Source of the DNA: Flavobacterium sp. N3904
GTDB lineage: Bacteria; Bacteroidota; Bacteroidia; Flavobacteriales; Flavobacteriaceae
Direction: 5' to 3'
NCBI RefSeq assembly: GCF_025947305.1
Contig: NZ_CP110009.1
Span: forward strand, 3,203,501-3,267,500
Length of the DNA stretch: 64,000 bases
The notes beneath the pieces are model-generated. The model saw only the letters and a list, made by a program, of their open reading frames with translations, searched no databases and had not been told where the DNA came from. The first letter of the stretch is position 1; the number at the start of each line of letters is the position of its first letter. Positions 19,370-26,924 of this stretch are shown here, one piece after another. Position numbers and translations under genes: made by a program.

Positions 19370-19761
19370 ATCAAAAAACAATATGGGTAATAGATGATGA
19401 TCCGATTTATCAAATTATCGTTGATAAAATTATCAAAAAATCAGAATTATTTTCGGCTGTTTCCAGTTTCAAAAACGGAAAGGAAGCAATAGATGCAATA
19501 AAAAATGTTTTAGAAAACAAAGAAACTCTTCCTGGTATAATTCTGTTGGATATTAATATGCCAATTATGGATGGTTGGGAATTTATGGAAGAATTGGTTC
19601 TACTAAAATCCCAAATCAATGGATCAATACAAATATACATTGTAAGTTCTTCTATTGCATTAGAAGACAAAAGCAAAGCAAAAAATTATCCCGAAATCAT
19701 TGCTTATTTATCAAAACCTATAAATACTAATGATTTAATATTAATAGCCGCAAACCATTAA
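19366..19761 (+). CDS. Stand-alone response regulator receiver
   Basis: 131 residues, a single REC domain with the acidic pocket (VIDDDP), phospho-acceptor Asp62 (LLDINMP), the switch residues SSS around 104-106 and the conserved lysine in LSKPIN. No output domain. It starts within the kinase gene (ATGA overlap), so it is translationally coupled. Its stop overlaps the convergent gene that ends at 19758. It probably passes phosphate on or binds a protein partner rather than DNA. Confidence 0.9.
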   Translation: MNQKTIWVIDDDPIYQIIVDKIIKKSELFSAVSSFKNGKEAIDAIKNVLENKETLPGIILLDINMPIMDGWEFMEELVLLKSQINGSIQIYIVSSSIALEDKSKAKNYPEIIAYLSKPINTNDLILIAANH

Positions 19762-20303
19762 ACGAACGCTCTTTTTATTTCATCAAGCGTTTTATTGGTA
19801 AAAATTAATTCATCGATAATTTCCTTGCGTAATACATCAATATCATCGTAATCAAAATACTTGGCCCACGAAGTAAGATCAAACAAATTCCGAATTTGTT
19901 TGATCCTTTTTGTTGTATCAAAACTCGTTCTCAGAATGGCTTTCGAGTCGTAATTCGGATTATTGCGGTGTTGATAATTGACCGTTCTTTTGTTATAATC
20001 AGCTTCGAGATAATACAATTCTTCTTCGGCATTATCAGGATAGAATTCGTTCCATGCTGCAAAACCAATTTTAAATTTTGAATCCGTTGCGGGTTGCATC
20101 GGCTCCAATCGCCATTTACTATTGGCCAATCGCCCCCAATGATTAGACAAACGGTACATCCCTTCTGGAGTATAAAAATACTTACTTCCCGATTTACTGT
20201 CATACTGCACAGGCATACCGTCAATTCTCTCTGGCAATACTTCCTGAAAAACACAAAACGTATTTTTGAATGATTTTGGACTCGGTCGAAATATTTTTTC
20301 CAT
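19758..20303 (-). CDS. Conserved hypothetical protein
   Basis: 181 residues from the ATG at 20303 (an upstream ATG at 20348 adds 15 residues that include a weak hydrophobic stretch and is less likely). I do not recognise the family. The sequence is soluble, tryptophan/tyrosine-rich in the first half (SNHWGRLANSKWRLEP, AAWNEFYPDN) and helical at the C-terminus. No signal peptide. Convergent with the receiver gene with a 4-nt overlap; divergent from the gene at 20395. Confidence 0.7.
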   Translation of the reverse strand: MEKIFRPSPKSFKNTFCVFQEVLPERIDGMPVQYDSKSGSKYFYTPEGMYRLSNHWGRLANSKWRLEPMQPATDSKFKIGFAAWNEFYPDNAEEELYYLEADYNKRTVNYQHRNNPNYDSKAILRTSFDTTKRIKQIRNLFDLTSWAKYFDYDDIDVLRKEIIDELIFTNKTLDEIKRAFV

Positions 20304-20356
20304 AAAACAAAGGTAAACAGAAATCATACTATAGACCAAATCAAACAATAATTGAT

Positions 20357-20364
20357 TAACTTTG
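20357..20364 (+). promoter_or_regulatory. Promoter -7 box (TAACTTTG)
   Basis: Full match to TAnnTTTG, 30 nt upstream of the ATG at 20395. No convincing TTG at the -33 distance. Confidence 0.45.
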
Positions 20365-20394
20365 TAGCCAGAATTATTTTAAAATAAACAGATT

Positions 20395-20640
20395 ATGACC
20401 AAAGCATCAGAAGAAAGAATGTTACAAAAAGGAGTTTTTACAGGAATAATGGAACAGGATGAAAACAACAATTATTTTTGTGGTATTTATCTTTTAGATT
20501 TCAAAATGGCTCAAAAACACAACCTTGGCGATTGGATAACCATAAAAAGTATCATCGAAAACCCAAGCGATATTAGCTATAACAAATATCCAAAAAAATC
20601 TAAAAACTTTGACAAAGCCAATAATAAGCCTGAACAATAG
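20395..20640 (+). CDS. Small hypothetical protein
   Basis: 81 residues, not recognised. Predicted mixed alpha/beta with a basic, disordered tail (KKSKNFDKANNKPEQ). It has its own -7 promoter box and an A/T-rich downstream region. Coding is supported by the promoter, the ATG and protein-like composition. Confidence 0.55.
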   Translation: MTKASEERMLQKGVFTGIMEQDENNNYFCGIYLLDFKMAQKHNLGDWITIKSIIENPSDISYNKYPKKSKNFDKANNKPEQ

Positions 20641-20732
20641 GGTTTTATAGTATTTAATTCATTTCAAAAAAATCAAAAAAAACCTTTTTTTGATTTTTTT
20701 TTTGCTCGAAACTAAAAAGTTAAAAAAAAGTG

Positions 20733-20740
20733 TACCTTTG
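20733..20740 (+). promoter_or_regulatory. Promoter -7 box (TACCTTTG)
   Basis: Full match to TAnnTTTG 68 nt before the ATG at 20809. This supports the internal ATG rather than the TTG at 20776, though both lie downstream. Confidence 0.5.
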
Positions 20741-20808
20741 CAAAAAATTGTCGATTTTCGATTAAATAATTTTGATTGATTAGTAAAAGACAAGTAGTTA
20801 CCTTATTT

Positions 20809-21249
20809 ATGAAAAAAATAGTTGAATACCGCAAACTGCTTAACGTAGAAAAAACAGTAGAGCTAAAAGAGTTAAAAACCATTTATCGCAATGCGATGAA
20901 AGATGCACATCCTGATAAATTTCAAGGTGATGACGCAGGTTTAAAAGCTGCCGAAGAAAACAGTAAAAAAATTATTGAAGCGTACCACTTTTTAGTAAGT
21001 ATCAATCCTGAAACAGTTAAACAGAATTTACCTGAATACACGGAAACAATTTCTACATCAACAATAACTGATTATAAATTTGTTGAAGGTAGATTGATAA
21101 TCAATTTCTCAAACGGAAGCGTTTATGAATACATCAGTGTTCCTAAAGCAACCTATGTAAAAATGGTCAATGCAGATTCTCCTGGAAGATTTGCAAAAAG
21201 ACACATCCTTAATGCATTTACTTGGAGAAAAACAATCAATCAAGATTAG
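20809..21249 (+). CDS. J-domain-like / KTSC domain protein
   Basis: 146 residues from the ATG at 20809 (a TTG at 20776 would add 11). The N-terminal half is J-domain-like with the diagnostic HPD tripeptide (KDAHPDKFQGD) between two helices, which in DnaJ proteins stimulates Hsp70. The C-terminal half is a KTSC domain: IITDYKF-like strand, FSNGSVYEYISVP, then SPGRFAKRHI. KTSC domains are often attached to other enzymes and their ligand is unknown. A strong terminator follows at 21271-21300, so the gene is probably monocistronic. Confidence 0.8.
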   Translation: MKKIVEYRKLLNVEKTVELKELKTIYRNAMKDAHPDKFQGDDAGLKAAEENSKKIIEAYHFLVSINPETVKQNLPEYTETISTSTITDYKFVEGRLIINFSNGSVYEYISVPKATYVKMVNADSPGRFAKRHILNAFTWRKTINQD

Positions 21250-21270
21250 TTTTACCACTATTTAATACAC

Positions 21271-21303
21271 AAGCACTCTTTCGAAAGAGTGCTTTTTTTT
21301 TGT
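21271..21303 (+). terminator. Intrinsic terminator
   Basis: AAGCACTCTTT and AAAGAGTGCTT pair as an 11-bp stem with a CG turn, followed by an uninterrupted T run. Confidence 0.85.
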
Positions 21304-21476
21304 TTATTTTTTAGCCAAGCGGTTTAATCTCAATTATCAAAAAACTATTTTCTTCATTATTTATAAACGATTTAAAAAAAGACAGTTATCCAAAAAATAT
21401 TTTTTTATTAACATGATTTTAACAAGTTTATTAATAAATTAGCTTACCAAATCAAAACTAACCAAAACAAAACATT

Positions 21477-21695
21477 ATGAATGAACAGAACGAATCCTAC
21501 AAACGGCAACATAAAAATGCTCTATTAACCCTTCAAAAGCTGCAAAAAGTAAAGGATGAAATCGATTTTAAATTAAAATCAAATCCTATATGTACACATT
21601 TGCACAAAGATTTAAGAAGCATTAATCTTGACATTAAGATAACTGTCAATGAAATTGAGCATATTGAATCTTATATTAATGAATTTGAGATGTAA
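21477..21695 (+). CDS. Small hypothetical helical protein
   Basis: 72 residues, not recognised. Likely a two-helix coiled coil (charged residues with leucine/isoleucine spacing), with CTHLHKDLRSIN between the helices. It stands alone between a terminator and the lipoprotein gene, with 177 and 234 nt of AT-rich DNA either side. Confidence 0.5.
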   Translation: MNEQNESYKRQHKNALLTLQKLQKVKDEIDFKLKSNPICTHLHKDLRSINLDIKITVNEIEHIESYINEFEM

Positions 21696-21874
21696 ATCAA
21701 AAAACAATTTAATTCTAAGGGTTTCTAATTTTGTAAACCTTTTTTATTAAGACATATTGTTTCCAATACATTCATATACTTTTTTAATGAAATTATAAAA
21801 AACCCATTTACCTCATTTTTTTATACTTGTTACAAAATAAGAAAATTATAACATAAATTTAGGGTATAATGTTA

Positions 21875-21903
21875 TTGTTAATTTATAATTTTAAATACTT
21901 TTG
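21875..21903 (+). promoter_or_regulatory. Promoter of the DUF4369 lipoprotein gene
   Basis: TTG (21875-21877), an 18-nt spacer, and TACTTTTG (21896-21903): both -33 and -7 elements of a Bacteroidota housekeeping promoter, 26 nt before the ATG. Confidence 0.65.
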
Positions 21904-21929
21904 TAACCTTAAACAATTAACTAATAAAA

Positions 21930-22688
21930 ATGAAAAAAATTATTTTATTTCTTACTGCTACAGTAATGTTAACCTCTTGTAGCAAAGATAAATACACAAT
22001 TACTGGAACTGCGACAGGATTTGAAAACGGAAAAACTGTAATTCTTGAGACTCAAGACGAAAAAGGAATGGGATTAGTTGCAGTTGATACTGTAAAAATT
22101 GAGAATGGTAAATTCGAAATTAAAGGAAAGACTACTGAACCATCTTTCCATACTCTACAAATAGAAGGTGTACAAGGAAAAATTCCATTTATTTTAGAAA
22201 ACGGAGATATTACAATTGTAGTAAACAAAGATACAATTCAAAAATCTAAAGTTTCTGGTACTTACAATAATGACGAATATGTGAAATTTAATGAAGAAAT
22301 CACTAAAGTTCAAAAGCCATTAATGGATTTCCAAACAAAAAATATGCAATTGATGCAAACAGCTCAACAAACAAAAGATACAGCTGTTATCAATGGATTG
22401 ATGAAAGAGTATTCTAAAATTCAAACTGAAATTGGTGTAACATCAAAAGCTAAATATTTAGATTATGCAAACACACATCCAAAATCATTTATAAGTGTAT
22501 TAATCATTCAAGGAATGAGCAATGACCCTTCTACAGAAGCAAACAAAGTAGAGTCAATGTACAATGCTCTTGATGAGTCTTTGAAAAACTCTAAACCAGG
22601 TAAAGCGGTTAAAGAAAAAATAACAGCATTAAAATCTCCATCTGTAGGTGCTACACCAACAGCTCCAGCTGCTGCTCCAGCTAAATGA
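21930..22688 (+). CDS. DUF4369 lipoprotein, N-terminal part of a TGA-split TlpA-like protein
   Basis: 252 residues up to a TGA at 22686-22688. The N-terminus is a lipoprotein signal (LTATVMLTSCSKD, Cys18). Residues 24-120 form a DUF4369 beta domain (ITGTATGFENGKTVILE), followed by a helical region and a Pro/Ala-rich linker (APTAPAAAPAK). In Bacteroidota this architecture normally continues into a C-terminal TlpA-type thioredoxin domain in the periplasm. That domain is present immediately downstream in the same frame. As the sequence stands, only the N-terminal lipoprotein is translated unless the TGA is read through. Confidence 0.8.
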   Translation: MKKIILFLTATVMLTSCSKDKYTITGTATGFENGKTVILETQDEKGMGLVAVDTVKIENGKFEIKGKTTEPSFHTLQIEGVQGKIPFILENGDITIVVNKDTIQKSKVSGTYNNDEYVKFNEEITKVQKPLMDFQTKNMQLMQTAQQTKDTAVINGLMKEYSKIQTEIGVTSKAKYLDYANTHPKSFISVLIIQGMSNDPSTEANKVESMYNALDESLKNSKPGKAVKEKITALKSPSVGATPTAPAAAPAK

Positions 22689-23093
22689 AGAACAGATTTT
22701 TCTGCGCCTAATCCTCAAGGAAAAACTATTTCGCTTAAGGAAAGCTTAGGAAAAGTAACAATCGTTGATTTTTGGGCTTCATGGTGTGGTCCGTGTCGAA
22801 AAGAAAATCCAAATGTAGTAGCCATTTATGCCGAATTGCATTCAAAAGGATTAAACATAATTGGTGTTTCTCTAGATGAAGATTCTGCAAAATGGAAAGA
22901 AGCTATTGCGAAAGATAAACTAACTTGGACACAAGTTTCTAACCTTAAAGGTTGGGAAGATCCAATTGCAAAGCAATACAACGTCGAATCAATTCCTGCT
23001 ACTTTTGTCCTTGATCAATCTGGAAATGTAGTAGCACAAGGTTTAAGAGGCGATGAACTAAAAGCAAAAATTATCGAATTATTAGGGAAATAA
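22689..23093 (+). pseudogene. Thioredoxin (TlpA/AhpC-TSA) domain stranded behind an in-frame TGA
   Basis: In frame with the DUF4369 lipoprotein and directly after its TGA. The translation runs RTDFSAPNPQGKTISLKESL, then VDFWASWCGPCRKENP with an intact CxxC redox pair, then GVSLDEDSAKWKEAI and the cis-proline segment VESIPATFVLD. No ATG, GTG or TTG lies between the TGA and the CxxC motif; the first possible start (TTG at 22836) would lose the active site. All domain motifs are intact, so the nonsense change is recent, a sequencing error, or recoded. A terminator follows at 23115-23142. Confidence 0.75.
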
Positions 23094-23114
23094 TCCTTTT
23101 AAAATATCAAAAAT

Positions 23115-23143
23115 AAAAAATCTCCCTTGTGGAGATTTTTTTA
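23115..23143 (+). terminator. Intrinsic terminator
   Basis: AAAAATCTCC (23116-23125) pairs with GGAGATTTTT (23131-23140) around CTTGT, with a T run, 22 nt after the thioredoxin stop. Confidence 0.8.
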
Positions 23144-23197
23144 TTTTATTCAATACCAATGCGTTAAAAATAATACTAAAATAAAGTGCAAAAAAAG

Positions 23198-23228
23198 TTT
23201 GTAGAACTAAAAACAGTCTCTATATTTG
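23198..23228 (+). promoter_or_regulatory. Promoter of the tRNA-Tyr gene
   Basis: TTTG (23198-23201), a 19-nt spacer, then TATATTTG (23221-23228): textbook Bacteroidota -33/-7 spacing, 38 nt before the tRNA. Confidence 0.7.
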
Positions 23229-23266
23229 CACCCGGTTAAAGTGATAAGCATTACCAAATATGGCCT

Positions 23267-23347
23267 GGGGAGATACTCAAGCGGCCAACGAGGGCAGACT
23301 GTAAATCTGCTGTGTGAACTTCGCAGGTTCGAATCCTGCTCTCCCCA
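23267..23347 (+). tRNA. tRNA-Tyr (anticodon GUA)
   Basis: The acceptor stem GGGGAGA (23267-23273) pairs with TCTCCCC (23340-23346). The anticodon stem GCAGA/TCTGC encloses loop CTGTAAA with GTA at 23301-23303. The T arm is CGCAGGTTCGAATCCTGC. The extra variable arm gives 81 nt, as expected for a class II tRNA-Tyr. CCA is not encoded. Confidence 0.95.
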
Positions 23348-23352
23348 CAAAA

Positions 23353-23384
23353 AAAAGCTTCAAGAAATTGAAGCTTTTTTTTTT
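23353..23384 (+). terminator. Terminator of tRNA-Tyr
   Basis: AAGCTTCAA (23355-23363) pairs with TTGAAGCTT (23368-23376), followed by a run of T residues. Confidence 0.85.
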
Positions 23385-23459
23385 GAATAAATTGTAAAAA
23401 AAACAATCCCATCGTATTTCTAAAAAAAGATGGGATTATATAAAATTTATTACAAACTG

Positions 23460-24152
23460 TTATTCCAATTTAAAACTCACACTCACATTGGCTATGATTT
23501 CAATTTCACCAATCGCAAGTGTTTCTGTTGGCGGTGCTCCTGCAACTCCATCCATTGCCATCGTTTTCATTGCATATACCGGCTGAGGATAATAGGTTTG
23601 TGAATTATCAGTAATAGTAAACCCTACTCCTACTTTTTGACCTAAAACGGATACATAGTCCTCAGCTTTCATTTTAGCTTCTTTCATAGCTTGTTTTCGT
23701 GCGTCGGATTGGTATTGTGCCAATTTTGAGGATTGAAAAGTAACATTGTCAATTCGATTGATTCCTTGGTCAACCAAACCTTCCATTAATTCATCATACT
23801 TAGACAAATCTTTCAAAAGGATTTCTATAGTTTGTGTTGCATTATATGAATGTTTCTTTTTTTCATAATCATACTGTGGATTCAAGGATACTCTTTTTGT
23901 TTTATAATCGGCTGTCGGTAAGTTCATAGTTTTGACCAATTTTAAAACGGCCTCCATTTGCTGATCATTTTGTTTTTTCACTTCTTTAGCATTCGTTCCT
24001 TTAGTTTCGACGGTTGCCAAAATGGTAACCTGATCTGGAACTACTTTAATTTTTCCTTCACCGGAAACATTAATTAGAGGAATTGGTTTAACTTCTTGAC
24101 TGTGTGCCAAAACTGTAAATAGACAGATAACAAGTAAAATTGATTTTTTCAT
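23460..24152 (-). CDS. SIMPL domain (DUF541) periplasmic protein
   Basis: 230 residues with a signal peptide (MKKSILLVICLFTVLAHSQ). The DUF541/SIMPL core is clear: ISVSGEGKI-like start (INVSGEGKIKVVPDQVTILATV), YDYEKKKHSYNATQTIEILLKD, GINRIDNVTFQSS, and AMKEAKMKAEDYVSVLGQKVG near the C-terminus. These are periplasmic or surface-exposed proteins that oligomerise; no catalytic role is known. It lies 30 nt downstream of the rhomboid gene on the same strand, a probable two-gene operon. Confidence 0.9.
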   Translation of the reverse strand: MKKSILLVICLFTVLAHSQEVKPIPLINVSGEGKIKVVPDQVTILATVETKGTNAKEVKKQNDQQMEAVLKLVKTMNLPTADYKTKRVSLNPQYDYEKKKHSYNATQTIEILLKDLSKYDELMEGLVDQGINRIDNVTFQSSKLAQYQSDARKQAMKEAKMKAEDYVSVLGQKVGVGFTITDNSQTYYPQPVYAMKTMAMDGVAGAPPTETLAIGEIEIIANVSVSFKLE

Positions 24153-24182
24153 ATTATTGATTTTAAAGATTAAAATTGAGGT

Positions 24183-24821
24183 TTAAAGTTTTCCCGCTTT
24201 TGCCATTCCAAAAAGAATAACAATGGGAATAGACAATAAAACAGTCATTAAAGTATGCTCTTGTATTAATTCTGGATTTCTTAAAAGTGTAATCAAATAA
24301 CCGCCCATTGCACCTCCAAAATGGGCAGTATGTCCAATGTTATCGTTCTTGGATCGCATCCCATAAATAGAATATAATAAATAGACTATACCAAATATAT
24401 AAGCCGGTATTGGAATCACAAAAAATAACCCCAACATCATATCAGGTTGCAATAATATAGCTGAATATAAAACTCCTGTAACCGCTCCAGAAGCTCCTAC
24501 AGCTCTATAACTGTAATCTTCTTTGTGGAATAACATTGTCAATAAACTCCCAAATATCAAACTACCAAAATAGACCAAAATAAATGAAAAGCTGCCTAAA
24601 TAGCTCAAAACCACAGGGGCGAAAAAAAAAAGCGTTAACATGTTGAATAGCAAATGAGTCATATCAACATGAAGAAAACCAGACGAAATCATGCGGATTT
24701 GTTCTCCTGCTCGAATGCTTCCCACGTGAAATTCATATTTTCTAAAAAAGGAAAAGTCATTAAACCCTTTATAACTTATCAGTACATTGGCAACTATTAT
24801 TCCAATCAAAATGGCATTCAT
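24183..24821 (-). CDS. Rhomboid family intramembrane serine protease
   Basis: 212 residues with six hydrophobic helices. The catalytic dyad is visible: Ser111 in GASGAVTG and His167 in GHTAHFGGAMGGY. The oxyanion-supporting HLLFN motif (His56, Asn60) is also present. It cleaves membrane-spanning substrates near the bilayer surface; target unknown. Length matches the minimal six-helix bacterial form. Followed by the SIMPL gene on the same strand. Confidence 0.92.
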   Translation of the reverse strand: MNAILIGIIVANVLISYKGFNDFSFFRKYEFHVGSIRAGEQIRMISSGFLHVDMTHLLFNMLTLFFFAPVVLSYLGSFSFILVYFGSLIFGSLLTMLFHKEDYSYRAVGASGAVTGVLYSAILLQPDMMLGLFFVIPIPAYIFGIVYLLYSIYGMRSKNDNIGHTAHFGGAMGGYLITLLRNPELIQEHTLMTVLLSIPIVILFGMAKAGKL

Positions 24822-24939
24822 AAAATGTAGGTTTTAAAAATTTTATGTAAATCTAATTAATATTACAGTGTCAATTTATAAAGAAATCATAAACTATTTC
24901 AATTTACTGTTTAATAGTTTACATTTGAAAAAATTTAAA

Positions 24940-25809
24940 ATGAAATTCCTAATCTACCTAATTGTTTACCCTTTTTTATGGTGTATTTCAATTCTTCCTT
25001 TTCCCCTACTTTATCTTTTATCCGATTTTGTTTTCATATTATTATATAGAATTGTTGGCTATCGAAAAAAAACCGTTCGACAAAATCTTGCTTTAGCATT
25101 ACCCCATTTATCTGATAAAGAGCGATTGATTATAGAAAAAAAATTCTATCATCATTTATGTGATATCTTTCTCGAAATGATTAAAACCATGAGTATTTCA
25201 AAAACGGAAATATCCAAAAGATATGTTTTTAAGAATATAGAAGTTTATGAAGAAATGGAAAAAAAAGAAAAGAGTATTGCTCTTATGTGTGCCCATTATG
25301 CTAGTTATGAATGGGCAGTATCATTAAATTTTCATTCCAATTTTAAGAGCTTTGGTATTTACAAAAAAATTAAAAACCCTTATTTTGATAAGTTAGTGCA
25401 TTCCATTCGTAGTAGGTTTAAAGCAAATCTAATTACTACAAAAGAAACAATACCAACGATAATCAATAATAACGACAACAATATTCTATCAGTATATGGT
25501 TTTGCAAGCGATCAGTCGCCTAAAGAAAACAGTGCCTTTCATTGGGCGAAATTTATGGGAATAGAAGTTCCCGTTCATACTGGTGCCGAAATGTTAGCTA
25601 AAAGATACAATATGAATGTTGTTTTTCTAAAAACTAAAAAAGTGAAACGTGGTTATTATGAGGCAACCATCGAAGTGCTCTCTGAAAACACAAGTGAAGT
25701 TCCCAACTATGAGATTACAGATCAGTTTTTGAAACTTGTTGAAAAACAAATTTACGAAGCTCCAGAATATTATTTGTGGACGCATAAACGATGGAAACAC
25801 CAAAGATAA
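24940..25809 (+). CDS. LpxL/HtrB-like lipid A acyltransferase, copy 1
   Basis: 289 residues from the ATG at 24940. The longer GTG start at 24868 is rejected because the next gene, a close paralogue, has exactly 289 residues and aligns from this methionine (MKFLIYLIVYPFLW versus MQYLVYLFVYPIIW). There is an N-terminal membrane anchor at ~5-35. The acyltransferase HX4E motif is HYASYEW, and DQSPKENSAFHWAKFMG is the second conserved block. The family transfers acyl chains to lipid A or related lipids on the inner membrane. Tandem with 25913-26782. Confidence 0.85.
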   Translation: MKFLIYLIVYPFLWCISILPFPLLYLLSDFVFILLYRIVGYRKKTVRQNLALALPHLSDKERLIIEKKFYHHLCDIFLEMIKTMSISKTEISKRYVFKNIEVYEEMEKKEKSIALMCAHYASYEWAVSLNFHSNFKSFGIYKKIKNPYFDKLVHSIRSRFKANLITTKETIPTIINNNDNNILSVYGFASDQSPKENSAFHWAKFMGIEVPVHTGAEMLAKRYNMNVVFLKTKKVKRGYYEATIEVLSENTSEVPNYEITDQFLKLVEKQIYEAPEYYLWTHKRWKHQR

Positions 25810-25912
25810 TTTCAATTTAAAAAATTCAAAAAAGAAGTAAAAGTAATAATCCATAATTTTGAAATATTATAGAAAAAGATTATTTTTTTATATTTGTATA
25901 AATTTTGAATAA

Positions 25913-26782
25913 ATGCAATACCTCGTATATTTGTTTGTATATCCAATTATTTGGGTAATTTCGATGCTTCCTTTTCGTTTACTGTATTTGTTTTCTGATT
26001 TTGTTTATATTATAGTTTATCGAATTATTCGATATCGTAAAAAAACAGTTCAGGAAAATCTTGCTCTGGCATTGCCTCATTTATCAGATAAAGAGCGATT
26101 GATTATAGAGAAAAAATTCTATCATCACATGTGTGACATGTTTTTGGAGATGGTAAAAACAATGAACATTTCCAAAGAAGAAATTTGCAAAAGATTTGTC
26201 TTTAAAAATATTGAGATGTACAAAGAGCTTGAAAAGCAAGGAAAAAGCGTTGCAATTATCTGTTCTCATTATGCTAGTTATGAATGGATAATTTCGATGA
26301 ATTATTATTCCGATTTTGTGGGCTATGGAATTTACAAGCAACTAAAGAATCCTTATTTTGACAAATTAGTACATAAAATTCGTTCAAGATTTAATGCCAA
26401 ATTGATTACCACAAAACAAACAATACCAACTATAATCAATAATAATAAAAACAATGTATTGTCTTTGTACGGTTTTGCCAGCGACCAATCACCTAGAGCT
26501 AAATCTGCTTTTCACTGGACAAAATTTATGGGAATTGAAGTCCCGGTGCATACCGGAGCCGAAATGTTATCCAAGAGATACAACATGAATTTGGTTTATC
26601 TCAATACCAAAAAAGTAAAACGAGGTCATTATGAAGCAACATTAGAAATTCTTTCAGACAATCCAAAAGAAATTCCAAATTATGAACTTACCGATCAATA
26701 TCTAAAACTTTTAGAAAAACAAATTTATGAAGCTCCGGAATATTATTTGTGGACCCATAAAAGATGGAAATACAGACGTTAG
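25913..26782 (+). CDS. LpxL/HtrB-like lipid A acyltransferase, copy 2
   Basis: 289 residues, strongly similar to the preceding gene over its full length, with long identical stretches such as the helix around NLALALPHLSDKERLIIEKK. HX4E is HYASYEW, followed by DQSPRAKSAFHWTKFMG. The two genes are 103 nt apart on the same strand and clearly arose by tandem duplication. The divergence, spread over the protein, suggests both are retained, perhaps with different acyl preference. A perfect terminator hairpin follows. Confidence 0.87.
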   Translation: MQYLVYLFVYPIIWVISMLPFRLLYLFSDFVYIIVYRIIRYRKKTVQENLALALPHLSDKERLIIEKKFYHHMCDMFLEMVKTMNISKEEICKRFVFKNIEMYKELEKQGKSVAIICSHYASYEWIISMNYYSDFVGYGIYKQLKNPYFDKLVHKIRSRFNAKLITTKQTIPTIINNNKNNVLSLYGFASDQSPRAKSAFHWTKFMGIEVPVHTGAEMLSKRYNMNLVYLNTKKVKRGHYEATLEILSDNPKEIPNYELTDQYLKLLEKQIYEAPEYYLWTHKRWKYRR

Positions 26783-26820
26783 AATTTTAGATTGCAGAAT
26801 TTAGAAATTTGATAAAAAAA

Positions 26821-26868
26821 AATCACTTAATCAAAAAAAAACTGTTTTGATTAAGTGATTTTTTTTTA
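26821..26868. terminator. Bidirectional intrinsic terminator
   Basis: A 16-bp perfect stem: 26821-26836 pairs with 26845-26860 (AATCACTTAATC... / ...GATTAAGTGATT), with a T run on the plus side and an A run before it. It separates the convergent acyltransferase and aminotransferase genes. Confidence 0.85.
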
Positions 26869-26888
26869 TCTCTTAATTTTGATCTATA

Positions 26889-26917
26889 AGATTCTAAGCT
26901 TCTCAGAAGCTTAGAAT
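26889..26917. repeat. CTAAG-type inverted repeat
   Basis: ATTCTAAGCTTCT (26891-26903) and AGAAGCTTAGAAT (26905-26917) form a nearly loopless dyad just after the aminotransferase stop. No T run follows on either strand, so it is not a clear terminator. Word content matches the repeat at 13261-13302. Confidence 0.5.
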
Positions 26918-26924
26918 AGTATTT

